From Loripinus fragilis (Eukaryota > Mollusca > Bivalvia > Lucinida > Lucinidae), in contig CAXHUL010000214.1 of NCBI GenBank assembly GCA_964019695.1, positions 930,001-994,000 on the forward strand: a DNA stretch of 64,000 nucleotides. The letters run 5' to 3'. The position numbers and the translations under genes are program-made. Each line of letters starts with the position of its first letter. Position 1 is the first letter of the stretch. Below the pieces are notes generated by a model. That model had not been told where the DNA came from and did no database searches. It worked only from the letters and a program-made list of their open reading frames with translations. Positions 13,090 through 23,796 of this stretch are shown here, piece by piece.

Positions 13090-13318
13090 ACCCGAGTAAG
13101 CTCTTTTATAGGTCAACATTTTGGAAAAAAATTGGCTTGCTGCCCACAGCAGGAGCTGAGAACCATGCTGTTGGCCCTATCCGCGTGCAAAATCTAAAAG
13201 CGATCAGAGCCTTAGAAAGCGCGTACAACCGCTATCCCCATTTGCCTTGGGCCCTATGGGAAAACAGGAAATATCATAATTGCGGTCCGGGGCGCGCGCA
13301 CACAATGATAATTTTCAC
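13090..13318 (+). repeat. Truncated satellite monomer (229 bp)
   Basis: This copy keeps the first 76-77 bases of the monomer, up to the ACCATG near 13168, and then jumps straight to the CTGTTGGCC segment of the last third. About 589 bp is missing. The junction shows at most one base of microhomology (a shared C), which fits end joining better than unequal crossing-over between aligned copies. Its A-tract is A7 rather than A8. The neighbouring copies on both sides are full length. Confidence 0.95.
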
Positions 13319-16300
13319 ACCCGAGTAAGCTCTTTTATAGGTCAACATTTTGGAAAAAAAATTGGCTTGCTGCCCACAGCAGGAGCTGAGAACCATGCAT
13401 TCGGAGGTTTTCACACCCCACCCACTAATGCCCTCAAAGTTTGAGAAAACGCGACCTTCGCGAAAAGCCCCGGAACCTATTGCAAAGTGATGAGCAGTGC
13501 CCAGGAGCACCTCTCAGTCATTTGCGCAAAATTCCTTCGGCTACAAGTGGCTCAAATAAGGGCGTGAAAATTGTGCCGAAAGCCCTTTCAGGGGCTATTG
13601 CTCGGCACTCGGGGGACGGAAAATTTTACGCAATGCCTCACAATGAAGCACTGGTCGGGGGCTAACTTCTGGCAGTTTCGAGCCCGTCCGTGAAAGTGAC
13701 CCGCGCAAGTTTTAGGCCGGTTCGGCTACTCTGGCCTAATGGGGCCTAATGGGAAGATCTTCTAATGCTCATAACTTTTTAATTTTCCGATGGAACGCTT
13801 TGAAATTTTCACCATTTGTAGACGGCCTCCCGTACTACAAACTGATGCCCGCGTGGGCATGATGAAAATAGTAGTTCGCGAGACGGAAGCGCGTAAAGCT
13901 TCGGGGCGGCAGACTTCCACACCCCGATAACTCGGTATCGAAACATTGTTGCGGGCGGGTGCACATGGCAATACCTGCGCCTCTGTTGGCCCTATCCGCG
14001 TGCAAAATCTAAAAGCGATCAGAGCCTTAGAAAGCGCGTACAACCGCTATCCCCATTTGCCTTGGGCCCTATGGGAAAACAGGAAATATCATAATTGCGG
14101 TCCGGGGCGCGCGCGCACAATGATAATTTTCACACCCGAGTAAGCTCTTTTATAGGTCAACATTTTGGAGAAAAAAATTGGCTTGCTGCCCACAGCAGGA
14201 GCTGAGAACCATGCATTCGGAGGTTTTCACACCCCACCCACTAATGCCCTCAAAGTTTGAGAAAACGCGACCTTCGCGAAAAGCCCCGGAACCTATTGCA
14301 AAGTGATGAGCAGTGCCCAGGAGCACCTCTCAGTCATTTGCGCAAAATTCCTTCGGCTACAAGTGGCTCAAATAAGGGCGTGAAAATTGTGCCGAAAGCC
14401 CTTTCAGGGGCTATTGCTCGGCACTCGGGGGGGACGGAAAATTTTACGCAATGCCTCACAATGAAGCACTGGTCGGGGGCTAACTTCTGGCACCAGTTTC
14501 GAGCCCGTCCGTGAAAGTGACCCGCGCAAGTTTTAGGCCGGTTCGGCTACTCTGGCCTAATGGGGCCTAATGGGAAGATCTTCTAATGCTCATAACTTTT
14601 TAATTTTCCGATGGAACGCTTTGAAATTTTCACCATTTGTAGACGGCCTCCCGTACTACAAACTGATGCCCGTGTGGGCATGATGAAAATAAAAGTTCGC
14701 GAGACGGAAGCGCGTAAAGCTTCGGGGCGGCAGACTTCCACACCCCGATAACTCGGTATCGAAACATTGTTGCGGGCGGGTGCGCATGGCAATACCTGCG
14801 CCTCTGTTGGCCCTATCCGCGTGCAAAATCTAAAAGCGATCAGAGCCTTAGAAAGCGCGTACAACCGCTATCCCCATTTGCCTTGGGCCCTATGGGAAAA
14901 CAGGAAATATCATAATTGCGGTCCGGGGCGCGCGCGCACAATGATAATTTTCACACCCGAGTAAGCTCTTTTATAGGTCAACATTTTGGAAAAAAATTGG
15001 CTTGCTGCCCACAGCAGGAGCTGAGAACCATGCATTCGGAGGTTTTCACACCCCACCCACTAATGCCCTCAAAGTTTGAGAAAACGCGACCTTCGCGAAA
15101 AGCCCCGGAACCTATTGCAAAGTGATAAGCAGTGCCCAGGAGCACCTCTCAGTCATTTGCGCAAAATTCCTTCGGCTACAAGTGGCTCAAATAAGGGCGT
15201 GAAAATTGTAACGAAAGCCCTTTCAGGGGCTATTGCTCGGCACTCGGGGTACGGAAAATTTTACGCAATGCCTCACAATGAAGCACTGGTCGGGGGCTAA
15301 CTTCTGGCACCAGTTTCGAGCCCGTCCGTGAAAGTGACCCGCGCAAGTTTTAGGCCGGTTCGGCTACTCTGGCCTAATGGGGCCTAATGGGAAGATCTTC
15401 TAATGCTCATAACTTTTTAATTTTCCGATGGAACGCTTTGAAATTTTCACCATTTGTAGACGGCCTCCCGTACTACAAACTGATGCCCGTGTGGGCATGA
15501 TGAAAATAGTAGTTCGCGAGACGGAAGCGCGTAAAGCTTCGGGGCGGCAGACTTCCACACCCCGATAACTCGGTATCGAAACATTGTTGCGGGCGGGTGC
15601 GCATGGCAATACCTGCGCCTCTGTTGGCCCTATCCGCGTGCAAAATCTAAAAGCGATCAGAGCCTTAGAAAGCGCGTACAACCACTATCCCCATTTGCCT
15701 TGGGCCCTATGGGAAAACAGGAAATATCATAATTGCGGTCCGGGGCGCGCGCGCACAATGATAATTTTCACACCCGAGTAAGCTCTTTTATAGGTCAACA
15801 TTTTGGAAAAAAAATTGGCTTGCTGCCCACAGCAGGAGCTGAGAACCATGCATTCGGAGGTTTTCACACCCCACCCACTAATGCCCTCAAAGTTTGAGAA
15901 AACGCGACCTTCGCGAAAAGCCCCGGAACCTATTGCAAAGTGATGAGCAGTGCCCAGGAGCACCTCTCAGTCATTTGCGCAAAATTCCTTCGGCTACAAG
16001 TGGCTAAAATAAGGGCGTGAAAATTGTGCCGAAAGCCCTTTCAGGGGCTATTGCTCGGCACTCGGGGGGACGGAAAATTTTACGCAATGCCTCACAATGA
16101 AGCACTGGTCGGGGGCTAACTTCTGGCACCAGTTTCGAGCCCGTCCGTGAAAGTGACCCGCGCAAGTTTTAGGCCGGTTCGGCTACTCTGGCCTAATGGG
16201 GCCTAATGGGAAGATCTTCTAATGCTCATAACTTTTTAATTTTCCGATGGAAGGCTTTGAAATTTTCACCATTTGTAGACGGCCTCCCGTACTACAAACT

Positions 16301-19300
16301 GATGCCCGTGTGGGCATGATGAAAATAGTAGTTCGCGAGACGGAAGCGCGTAAAGCTTCGGGGCGGCAGACTTCCACACCCCGATAACTCGGTATCGAAA
16401 CATTGTTGCGGGCGGGTGCGCATGGCAATACCTGCGCCTCTGTTGGCCCTATCCGCGTGCAAAATCTAAAAGCGATCAGAGCCTTAGAAAGCGCGTACAA
16501 CCGCTATCCCCATTTGCCTTGGGCCCTATGGGAAAACAGGAAATATCATAATTGCGGTCCGGGGCGCGCGCGCACAATGATAATTTTCACACCCGAGTAA
16601 GCTCTTTTATAGGTCAACATTTTGGAAAAAAAATTGGCTTGCTGCCCACAGCAGGAGCTGAGAACCATGCATTCGGAGGTTTTCACACCCCACCCACTAA
16701 TGTCCTCAAAGTTTGAGAAAACGCGACCTTCGCGAAAAGCCCCGGAACCTATTGCAAAGTGATGAGCAGTGCCCAGGAGCACCTCTCAGTCATTTGCGCA
16801 AAATTCCTTCGGCTACAAGTGGCTCAAATAAGGGCGTGAAAATTGTAACGAAAGCCCTTTCAGGGGCTATTGCTCGGCACTCGGGGGACGGAAAATTTTA
16901 CACAATGCCTCACAATGAAGCACTGGTCGGGGGCTAACTTCTGGCACCAGTTTTGAGCCCGTCCGTGAAAGTGACCCGCGCAGTTTTAGGCCGGTTCGGC
17001 TACTCTGGCCTAATGGGGCCTAATGGGAAGATCTTCTAATGCTCATAACTTTTTAATTTTCCGATGGAACGCTTTGAAATTTTCACCATTTGTAGACGGC
17101 CTCCCGTACTACAAACTGATGCCCGTGTGGGCATGATGAAAATAGTAGTTCGCGAGACGGAAGCGCGTAAAGCTTCGGGGCGGCAGACTTCCACACCCCG
17201 ATAACTCGGTATCGAAACATTGTTGCGGGCGGGTGCGCATGGCAATACCTGCGCCTCTGTTGGCCCTATCCGCGTGCAAAATCTAAAAGCGATCAGAGCC
17301 TTAGAAAGCGCGTACAACCGCTATCCCCAATTGCCTTGGGCCCTATGGGAAAACAGGAAATATCATAATTGCGGTCCGGGGCGCGCGGGCACAATGATAA
17401 TTTTCACACCCGAGTAAGCTCTTTTATAGGTCAACATTTTGGAAAAAAAATTGGCTTGCTGCCCACAGCAGGAGCTGAGAACCATGCATTCGGAGGTTTT
17501 CACACCCCACCCACTAATGCCCTCAAAGTTTGAGAAAACGCGACCTTCGCGAAAAGCCCCGGAACCTATTGCAAAGTGATGAGCAGTGCCCAGGAGCACC
17601 TCTCAGTCATTTGCGCAAAATTCCTTCGGCTACAAGTGGCTCAAATAAGGGCGTGAAAATTGTGCCGAAAGCCCTTTCAGGGGCTATTGCTCGGCACTCG
17701 GGGGACGGAAAATTTTACGCAATGCCTCACAATGAAGCACTGGTCGGGGGCTAACTTCTGGCACCAGTTTCGAGCCCGTCCGTGAAAGTGACCCGCGCAA
17801 GTTTTAGGCCGGTTCGGCTACTCTGGCCTAATGGGGCCTAATGGGAAGATCTTCTAATGCTCATAACTTTTTAATTTTCCGATGGAACGCTTTGAAATTT
17901 TCACCATTTGTAGACGGCCTCCCGTACTACAAACTGATGCCCGTGTGGGCATGATGAAAATAGTAGTTCGCGAGACGGAAGCGCGTAAAGCTTCGGGGCG
18001 GCAGACTTCCACACCCCGATAACTCGGTATCGAAACATTGTTGCGGGCGGGTGCGCATGGCAATACCTGCGCCTCTGTTGGCCCTATCCGCGTGCAAAAT
18101 CTAAAAGCGATCAGAGCCTTAGAAAGCGCGTACAACCGCTATCCCCATTTGCCTTGGGCCCTATGGGAAAACAGGAAATATCATAATTGCGGTCCGGGGC
18201 GCGCGCGCACAATGATAATTTTCACACCCGAGTAAGCTCTTTTATAGGTCAACATTTTGGAAAAAAAATTGGCTTGCTGCCCACAGCAGGAGCTGAGAAC
18301 CATGCATTCCGAGGTTTTCACACCCCACCCACTAATGCCCTCAAAGTTTGAGAAAACGCGACCTTCGCGAAAAGCCCCGGAACCTATTGCAAAGTGATGA
18401 GCAGTGCCCAGGAGCACCTCTCAGTCATTTGCGCAAAATTCCTTCGGCTACAAGTGGCTCAAATAAGGGCGTGAAAATTGTGCCGAAAGCCCTTTCAGGG
18501 GCTATTGCTCGGCACTCGGGTGACGGAAAATTTTACGCAATGCCTCACAATGAAGCACTGGTCGGGGGCTAACTTCTGGCACCAGTTTCGAGCCCGTCCG
18601 TGAAAGTGACCCGCGCAAGTTTTAGGCCGGTTCGGCTACTCTGGCCTAATGGGGCCTAATGGGAAGATCTTCTAATGCTCATAACTTTTTAATTTTCCGA
18701 TGGAACGCTTTGAAATTTTCACCATTTGTAGACGGCCTCCCGTACTACAAACTGATGCCCGTGTGGGCATGATGAAAATAGTAGTTCGCGAGACGGAAGC
18801 GCGTAAAGCTTCGGGGCGGCAGACTTCCACACCCCGATAACTCGGTATCGAAACATTGTTGCGGGCGGGTGCGCATGGCAATACCTGCGCCTCTGTTGGC
18901 CCTATCCGCGTGCAAAATCTAAAAGCGATCAGAGCCTTAGAAAGCGCGTACAACCGCTATCCCCAATTGCCTTGGGCCCTATGGGAAAACAGGAAATATC
19001 ATAATTGCGGTCCGGGGCGCGCGCGCACAATGATAATTTTCACACCCGAGTAAGCTCTTTTATAGGTCAACATTTTGGAAAAAAAATTGGCTTGCTGCCC
19101 ACAGCAGGAGCTGAGAACCATGCATTCGGAGGTTTTCACACCCCACCCACTAATGCCCTCAAAGTTTGAGAAAACGCGACCTTCGCGAAAAGCCCCGGAA
19201 CCTATTGCAAAGTGATGAGCAGTGCCCAGGAGCACCTCTCAGTCATTTGCGCAAAATTCCTTCGGCTACAAGTGGCTCAAATAAGGGCGTGAAAATTGTG

Positions 19301-19861
19301 CCGAAAGCCCTTTCAGGGGCTATTGCTCGGCACTCGGGTGACGGAAAATTTTACGCAATGCCTCACAATGAAGCACTGGTCGGGGGCTAACTTCTGGCAC
19401 CAGTTTCGAGCCCGTCCGTGAAAGTGACCCGCGCAAGTTTTAGGCCGGTTCGGCTACTCTGGCCTAATGGGGCCTAATGGGAAGATCTTCTAATGCTCAT
19501 AACTTTTTAATTTTCCGATGGAACGCTTTGAAATTTTCACCATTTGTAGACGGCCTCCCGTACTACAAACTGATGCCCGTGTGGGCATGATGAAAATAGT
19601 AGTTCGCGAGACGGAAGCGCGTAAAGCTTCGGGGCGGCAGACTTCCACACCCCGATAACTCGGTATTGAAACATTGTTGCGGGCGGGTGCGCATGGCAAT
19701 ACCTGCGCCTCTGTTGGCCCTATCCGCGTGCAAAATCTAAAAGCGATCAGAGCCTTAGAAAGCGCGTACAACCGCTATCCCCATTTGCCTTGGGCCCTAT
19801 GGGAAAACAGGAAATATCATAATTGCGGTCCGGGGCGCGCGGGCACAATGATAATTTTCAC

Positions 19862-20671
19862 ACCCGAGTAAGCTCTTTTATAGGTCAACATTTTGGAAAA
19901 AAAATTGGCTTGCTGCCCACAGCAGGAGCTGAGAACCATGCATTCGGAGGTTTTCACACCCCACCCACTAATGCCCTCAAAGTTTGAGAAAAAGCGACCT
20001 TCGCGAAAAGCCCCGGAACCTATTGCAAAGTGATGAGCAGTGCCCAGGAGCACCTCTCAGTCATTTGCGCAAAATTCCTTCGGATACAAGTGGCTCAAAT
20101 AAGGGCGTGAAAATTGTGCCGAAAGCCCTTTCAGGGGCTATTGCTCGGCACTCGGGGGACGGAAAATTTTACGCAATGCCTCACAATGAAGCACTGGTCG
20201 GGGGCTAACTTCTGGCACCAGTTTCGAGCCCGTCCGTGAAAGTGACCCGCGCAAGTTTTAGGCCGGTTCGGCTACTCTGGCCTAATGGGGCCTAAAGGGA
20301 AGATCTTCTAATGCTCATAATTTTCCGATGGAACGCTTTGAAATTTTCACCATTTGTAGACGGCCTCCCGTACTACAAACTGATGCCCGTGTGGGCATGA
20401 TGAAAATAGTAGTTCGCGAGACGGAAGCGCGTAAAGCTTCGGGGCGGCAGACTTCCACACCCCGATAACTCGGTATTGAAACATTGTTGCGGGCGGGTGC
20501 GCATGGCAATACCTGCGCCTCTGTTGGCCCTATCCGCGTGCAAAATCTAAAAGCGATCAGAGCCTTAGAAAGCGCGTACAACCGCTATCCCCATTTGCCT
20601 TGGGCCCTATGGGAAAACAGGAAATATCATAATTGCGGTCGGGGGCGCGGGCGCACAATGATAATTTTCAC
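19862..20671 (+). repeat. 810-bp variant monomer (8-bp deletion), empty transposon site
   Basis: This copy lacks 8 bp in the CATAACTTTTTAA region near 20320. TAA direct repeats flank the missing piece, so slippage or microhomology is a likely cause. It also carries CCTAAAGG instead of CCTAATGG, GAAAAAGCGAC, CGGATACAAG, TATTGAAAC and a TCGGGGGCGCGGGCG tract. All of these are shared with the copy interrupted by the transposon (21490-23577). Its TA at 20407-20408 corresponds exactly to the transposon target and is empty. Confidence 0.93.
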
Positions 20672-22034
20672 ACCCGAGTAAGCTCTTTTATAGGTCAACA
20701 TTTTGGAAAAAAAATTGGCTTGCTGCCCACAGCAGGAGCTGAGAACCATGCATTCGGAGGTTTTCACACCCCACCCACTAATGCCCTCAAAGTTTGAGAA
20801 AACGCGACCTTCGCGAAAAGCCCCGGAACCTATTGCAAAGTGATGAGCAGTGCCCAGGAGCACCTCTCAGTCATTTGCGCAAAATTCCTTCGGCTACAAG
20901 TGGCTCAAATAAGGGCGTGAAAATTGTGCCGAAAGCCCTTTCAGGGGCTATTGCTCGGCACTCGGGTGACGGAAAATTTTACGCAATGCCTCACAATGAA
21001 GCACTGGTCGGGGGCTAACTTCTGGCACCAGTTTCGAGCCCGTCCGTGAAAGTGACCCGCGCAAGTTTTAGGCCGGTTCGGCTACTCTGGCCTAATGGGG
21101 CCTAATGGGAAGATCTTCTAATGCTCATAACTTTTTAATTTTCCGATGGAACGCTTTGAAATTTTCACCATTTGTAGACGGCCTCCCGTACTACAAACTG
21201 ATGCCCGTGTGGGCATGATGAAAATAGTAGTTCGCGAGACGGAAGCGCGTAAAGCTTCGGGGCGGCAGACTTCCACACCCCGATAACTCGGTATTGAAAC
21301 ATTGTTGCGGGCGGGTGCGCATGGCAATACCTGCTCCTCTGTTGGCCCTATCCGCGTGCAAAATCTAAAAGCGATCAGAGCCTTAGAAAGCGCGTACAAC
21401 CGCTATCCCCATTTGCCTTGGGCCCTATGGGAAAACAGGAAATATCATAATTGCGGTCCGGGGCGCGCGGGCACAATGATAATTTTCACACCCGAGTAAG
21501 CTCTTTTATAGGTCAACATTTTGGAAAAAAAATTGGCTTGCTGCCCACAGCAGGAGCTGAGAACCATGCATTCGGAGGTTTTCACACCCCACCCACTAAT
21601 GCCCTCAAAGTTTGAGAAAAAGCGACCTTCGCGAAAAGCCCCGGAACCTATTGCAAAGTGATGAGCAGTGCCCAGGAGCACCTCTCAGTCATTTGCGCAA
21701 AATTCCTTCGGATACAAGTGGCTCAAATAAGGGCGTGAAAATTGTGCCGAAAGCCCTTTCAGGGGCTATTGCTCGGCACTCGGGGGACGGAAAATTTTAC
21801 GCAATGCCTCACAATGAAGCACTGGTCGGGGGCTAACTTCTGGCACCAGTTTCGAGCCCGTCCGTGAAAGTGACCCGCGCAAGTTTTAGGCCGGTTCGGC
21901 TACTCTGGCCTAATGGGGCCTAAAGGGAAGATCTTCTAATGCTCATAATTTTCCGATGGAACGCTTTGAAATTTTCACCATTTGTAGACGGCCTCCCGTA
22001 CTACAAACTGATGCCCGTGTGGGCATGATGAAAA

Positions 22035-22036
22035 TA
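22035..22036. repeat. Target site duplication (left TA)
   Basis: The TA directly before the CAGTC terminus. The uninterrupted monomer has a single TA here (GAAAA-TA-GTAGTT), so the TA on each side of the element is a true 2-bp target duplication. Confidence 0.93.
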
Positions 22037-22059
22037 CAGTCAAATCTCGGTTATCCGAA
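22037..22059 (+). repeat. Transposon left terminal inverted repeat
   Basis: A 23-bp terminus beginning CAGTCAAATCTCGG and ending in TTATCCGAA. It matches the reverse complement of 23290-23312 at 20 of 23 positions; the mismatches are at positions 9, 14 and 19, and all are transitions. Confidence 0.9.
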
Positions 22060-22188
22060 CGCCGATTATCCGAAACTACTGGGTTATTCGAAGACGATGG
22101 ACAGTCCCGAATTTTTTCTCTATTATCTATTGCAATAAAACTACCAATTATTCGAATTTCGATTATCCGAAAAATTCAATTTTCCGAA
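22051..22188 (+). repeat. Left subterminal TTATYCGAA motif cluster
   Basis: Six spaced copies of a TTATYCGAA-like motif: 22051-22059, 22065-22074, 22084-22092, 22147-22156, 22162-22171 and a degenerate TTTCCGAA at 22181-22188. Clusters like this next to transposon ends usually act as extra transposase binding sites; that role is inferred here. Confidence 0.75.
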
Positions 22189-22593
22189 GTGATTCGTCGG
22201 TCCCGATTGAAGAAAGTGCTATTAAATTACCCTTCAAGATTCGAAGTCCAAAAGTCACGCATGGTGATCATGATTTCTTTGTTTGGTCGAGTTCGATTTA
22301 CACACCTGAGTGAATTAGCAAACAAAGTTGCAACAGGTAATTGACACCGGATTAACGTTCACACTATTACGTGATGAACCGTTAAGTGAGTAAATGGTGT
22401 CTTTAATTAAGGTCGTCTGCAATAATGGTTTTGTTTGATGTTTTTTAAATGTCTAATTAGGGGCATAAATGAGCTAAAATTGATTTTAATTTGATCGTCT
22501 CGCATCCTTTGATTTATTCTTGACCAGTGTATATTAAGCGAACACACCAAGCGCACAAAAATAACAATTTCGATAATAGACGAATATCACGGA

Positions 22594-22737
22594 CATGCGT
22601 TTTGGGTGCTCAAAAGAACCGTCTCATCGAAACATTTCTTTTGAATGCCTAAAACAATTTTATGATTGAGGGAAAACAACCAAAACCTTGGTTTGGATGC
22701 TTAGCGAGACGGTTCTTTTAAACACCCAAATCGTATG
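22594..22737. repeat. Nested 144-bp inverted repeat (32-bp arms)
   Basis: Arms at 22594-22625 and 22706-22737 are reverse complements at 28 of 32 positions, with an 80-nt AT-rich spacer. The inner 14 bases of each arm (AAAAGAACCGTCTC) pair perfectly. The spacer itself has a small CCTTGG-centred palindrome. It may be a fold-back element that inserted into the transposon, or an original part of it. No clear target duplication was found around it. Confidence 0.82.
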
Positions 22738-22774
22738 TTTTCACTGAAATAAAAGAGAATTTCGCAGCCCAAAA

Positions 22775-22868
22775 AGCACACAACGTCGGGCCACCAACGG
22801 CCTGCCAGCGATATGCCATCTCAATGGCCTATCCGTGGTGGGCCGTTGATGGCCCGACGCTGTGTGCT
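22775..22868. repeat. Nested 94-bp near-complete palindrome
   Basis: Arms at 22775-22802 and 22841-22868 pair at 26 of 28 positions (AGCACACAACGTCGGGCC against its complement). The inner part continues pairing: GATATGCCAT against ATGGCCTATC (9 of 10), around a CTCA loop, with a poorly paired 7-nt stretch between. As RNA this would be one long hairpin with an internal loop, similar in size to a microRNA precursor. It is GC-richer than the DNA around it, which hints at a separate origin. Confidence 0.85.
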
Positions 22869-22984
22869 AGCTGGAATGGAGACCTTATGACATTAGGGCG
22901 ATTTAAAAGGAGACAGTATTTCGTCAGTAAATGGTTCGTCAATCTACATTTAACCGTTAGTTTCATTGTTGCTATCGATGTTGT

Positions 22985-23002
22985 TACATGTATATACATG
23001 TA
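22985..23002. repeat. 18-bp perfect palindrome
   Basis: TACATGTATATACATGTA inside the transposon. It is a perfect dyad; no function assigned. Confidence 0.8.
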
Positions 23003-23210
23003 GTAGATGTCAATAAAGATCGGATTTTCTTTCTTTTCGGCGTTCTTAGACCTACAAAGCATAAGAGACGATGAGACCACAACCTCCAAGAAGCTCATTT
23101 TCTTTAATGCTTTGACAGATGTTAGGATAATATAATTACTTCACGGAAATCACGAGTTGAAGTTGCGAACTCTGGCAAAACAATGACGTTCTATGAAAGG
23201 TCCGAGCTTT

Positions 23211-23266
23211 TCCGAAAATATCCGAAAACTCCCGTTTTCGATCATTCGAACTACCGATTATTCGAA
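23211..23266 (+). repeat. Right subterminal TCCGAA/TTCGAA motif cluster
   Basis: TCCGAA occurs at 23211-23216 and 23221-23226, and ATTCGAA or ATTATTCGAA at 23244-23250 and 23257-23266, close to the right terminus. It mirrors the cluster at the left end, which supports both element boundaries. Confidence 0.7.
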
Positions 23267-23289
23267 AGGATTCATGCGGTCCCTGGCAC

Positions 23290-23312
23290 TTCGAATAATC
23301 GAGGTTTGACTG
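23290..23312 (-). repeat. Transposon right terminal inverted repeat
   Basis: Read on the minus strand, this begins CAGTCAAACCTCGA and continues to TTATTCGAA. It differs from the left terminus at three transition positions. Such divergence between the two ends suggests the family was already old or relaxed when this copy moved, although the target duplication is intact. Confidence 0.9.
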
Positions 23313-23314
23313 TA
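23313..23314. repeat. Target site duplication (right TA)
   Basis: The TA directly after the GACTG terminus, followed by GTAGTTCGCG of the satellite. It pairs with the TA at 22035-22036. Confidence 0.93.
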
Positions 23315-23796
23315 GTAGTTCGCGAGACGGAAGCGCGTAAAGCTTCGGGGCGGCAGACTTCCACACCCCGATAACTCGGTATTGAAACATTGTTGCGGGC
23401 GGGTGCGCATGGCAATACCTGCGCCTCTGTTGGCCCTATCCGCGTGCAAAATCTAAAAGCGATCAGAGCCTTAGAAAGCGCGTACAACCGCTATCCCCAT
23501 TTGCCTTGGGCCCTATGGGAAAACAGGAAATATCATAATTGCGGTCGGGGGCGCGGGCGCACAATGATAATTTTCACACCCGAGTAAGCTCTTTTATAGG
23601 TCAACATTTTGGAAAAAAAATTGGCTTGCTGCCCACAGCAGGAGCTGAGAACCATGCATTCGGAGGTTTTCACACCCCACCCACTAATGCCCTCAAAGTT
23701 TGAGAACGCACGACCTTCGCGAAAAGCCCCGGAACCTATTGCAAAGTGATGAGCAGTGCCCAGGAGCACCTCTCAGTCATTTGCGCAAAATTCCTT

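Larger units (their letters stand above)
1..22036 (+). repeat. 818-bp satellite array, left arm
   Basis: Head-to-tail tandem copies of one monomer, all in the same orientation. Taking the ACCCGAGTAAG motif as an arbitrary start, copies begin at 1, 819, 1637, 2455, 3273, 4091, 4909, 5727, 6545, 7363, 8181, 8999, 9817, 10635, 11454 and 12272. A short copy begins at 13090, followed by copies at 13319, 14134, 14955, 15772, 16591, 17408, 18226, 19044, 19862, 20672 and 21490; the last is interrupted by the transposon. The period is 818 bp with small departures caused by G-run length (5 to 7 G near 10925, 14427, 16065), A-tract length, a 3-bp loss near 13674 and an 8-bp loss near 20320. No gene, RNA or coding domain was recognised. 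The family is not one I can name. Role inferred only from its form: structural, heterochromatic satellite. Confidence 0.97.
22037..23312. mobile_element. Non-autonomous pogo/Tigger-like DNA transposon
   Basis: A 1,276-bp insertion starting CAGTCAAATCTCGG and ending in the inverted CCTCGATTATTCGAA-type terminus with GACTG. It is flanked by a TA duplication. CAG/CTG ends, TA targets and subterminal ATTATYCGAA repeats are typical of pogo/Tigger elements of the Tc1/mariner superfamily. The element is too short for a transposase. The longest frame inside (89 codons, minus strand, 22829-23098) shows no DDE motif or helix-turn-helix that I can see, so the element would need a transposase in trans. 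The stretch 22189-22593 is AT-rich with nothing recognised. The centre holds two nested palindromes (22594-22737 and 22775-22868). The stretch 22869-23210 holds only an 18-bp palindrome. The family name is inferred from termini, not from a database match. Confidence 0.85.
19665..23550 (+). repeat. 2-monomer duplication around the transposon (lag 1,628 bp)
   Basis: Monomers starting at 19044/19862 and 20672/21490 share GCGCGCGGGC tracts, GAAAAAGCGAC, CGGATACAAG, CCTAAAGG, the 8-bp deletion, TATTGAAAC and TCGGGGGCGCGGGCG at a lag of 1,628 bp (818 + 810). Past the transposon the lag is 2,906 bp. This is a recent tandem dimer duplication, with the transposon in the second copy only. Confidence 0.88.
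21490..23577 (+). repeat. Satellite monomer interrupted by a transposon
   Basis: A satellite copy of 810 bp (same 8-bp deletion as the copy at 19862) split by the 1,276-bp element. The left piece ends in GAAAATA at 22036. The right piece resumes with TAGTAGTTCGCG at 23313. Removing the element and one TA restores the normal GAAAATAGTAGTTCGCG sequence without any other loss. The satellite parts match the monomer at 19862 in several rare variants, so the two are recent duplicates. Confidence 0.96.

Noticed and set aside
22829..23098. 89-codon minus-strand frame inside the transposon
   Set aside because: No transposase motif, no clear start context, and it overlaps the nested palindrome. Treated as chance.
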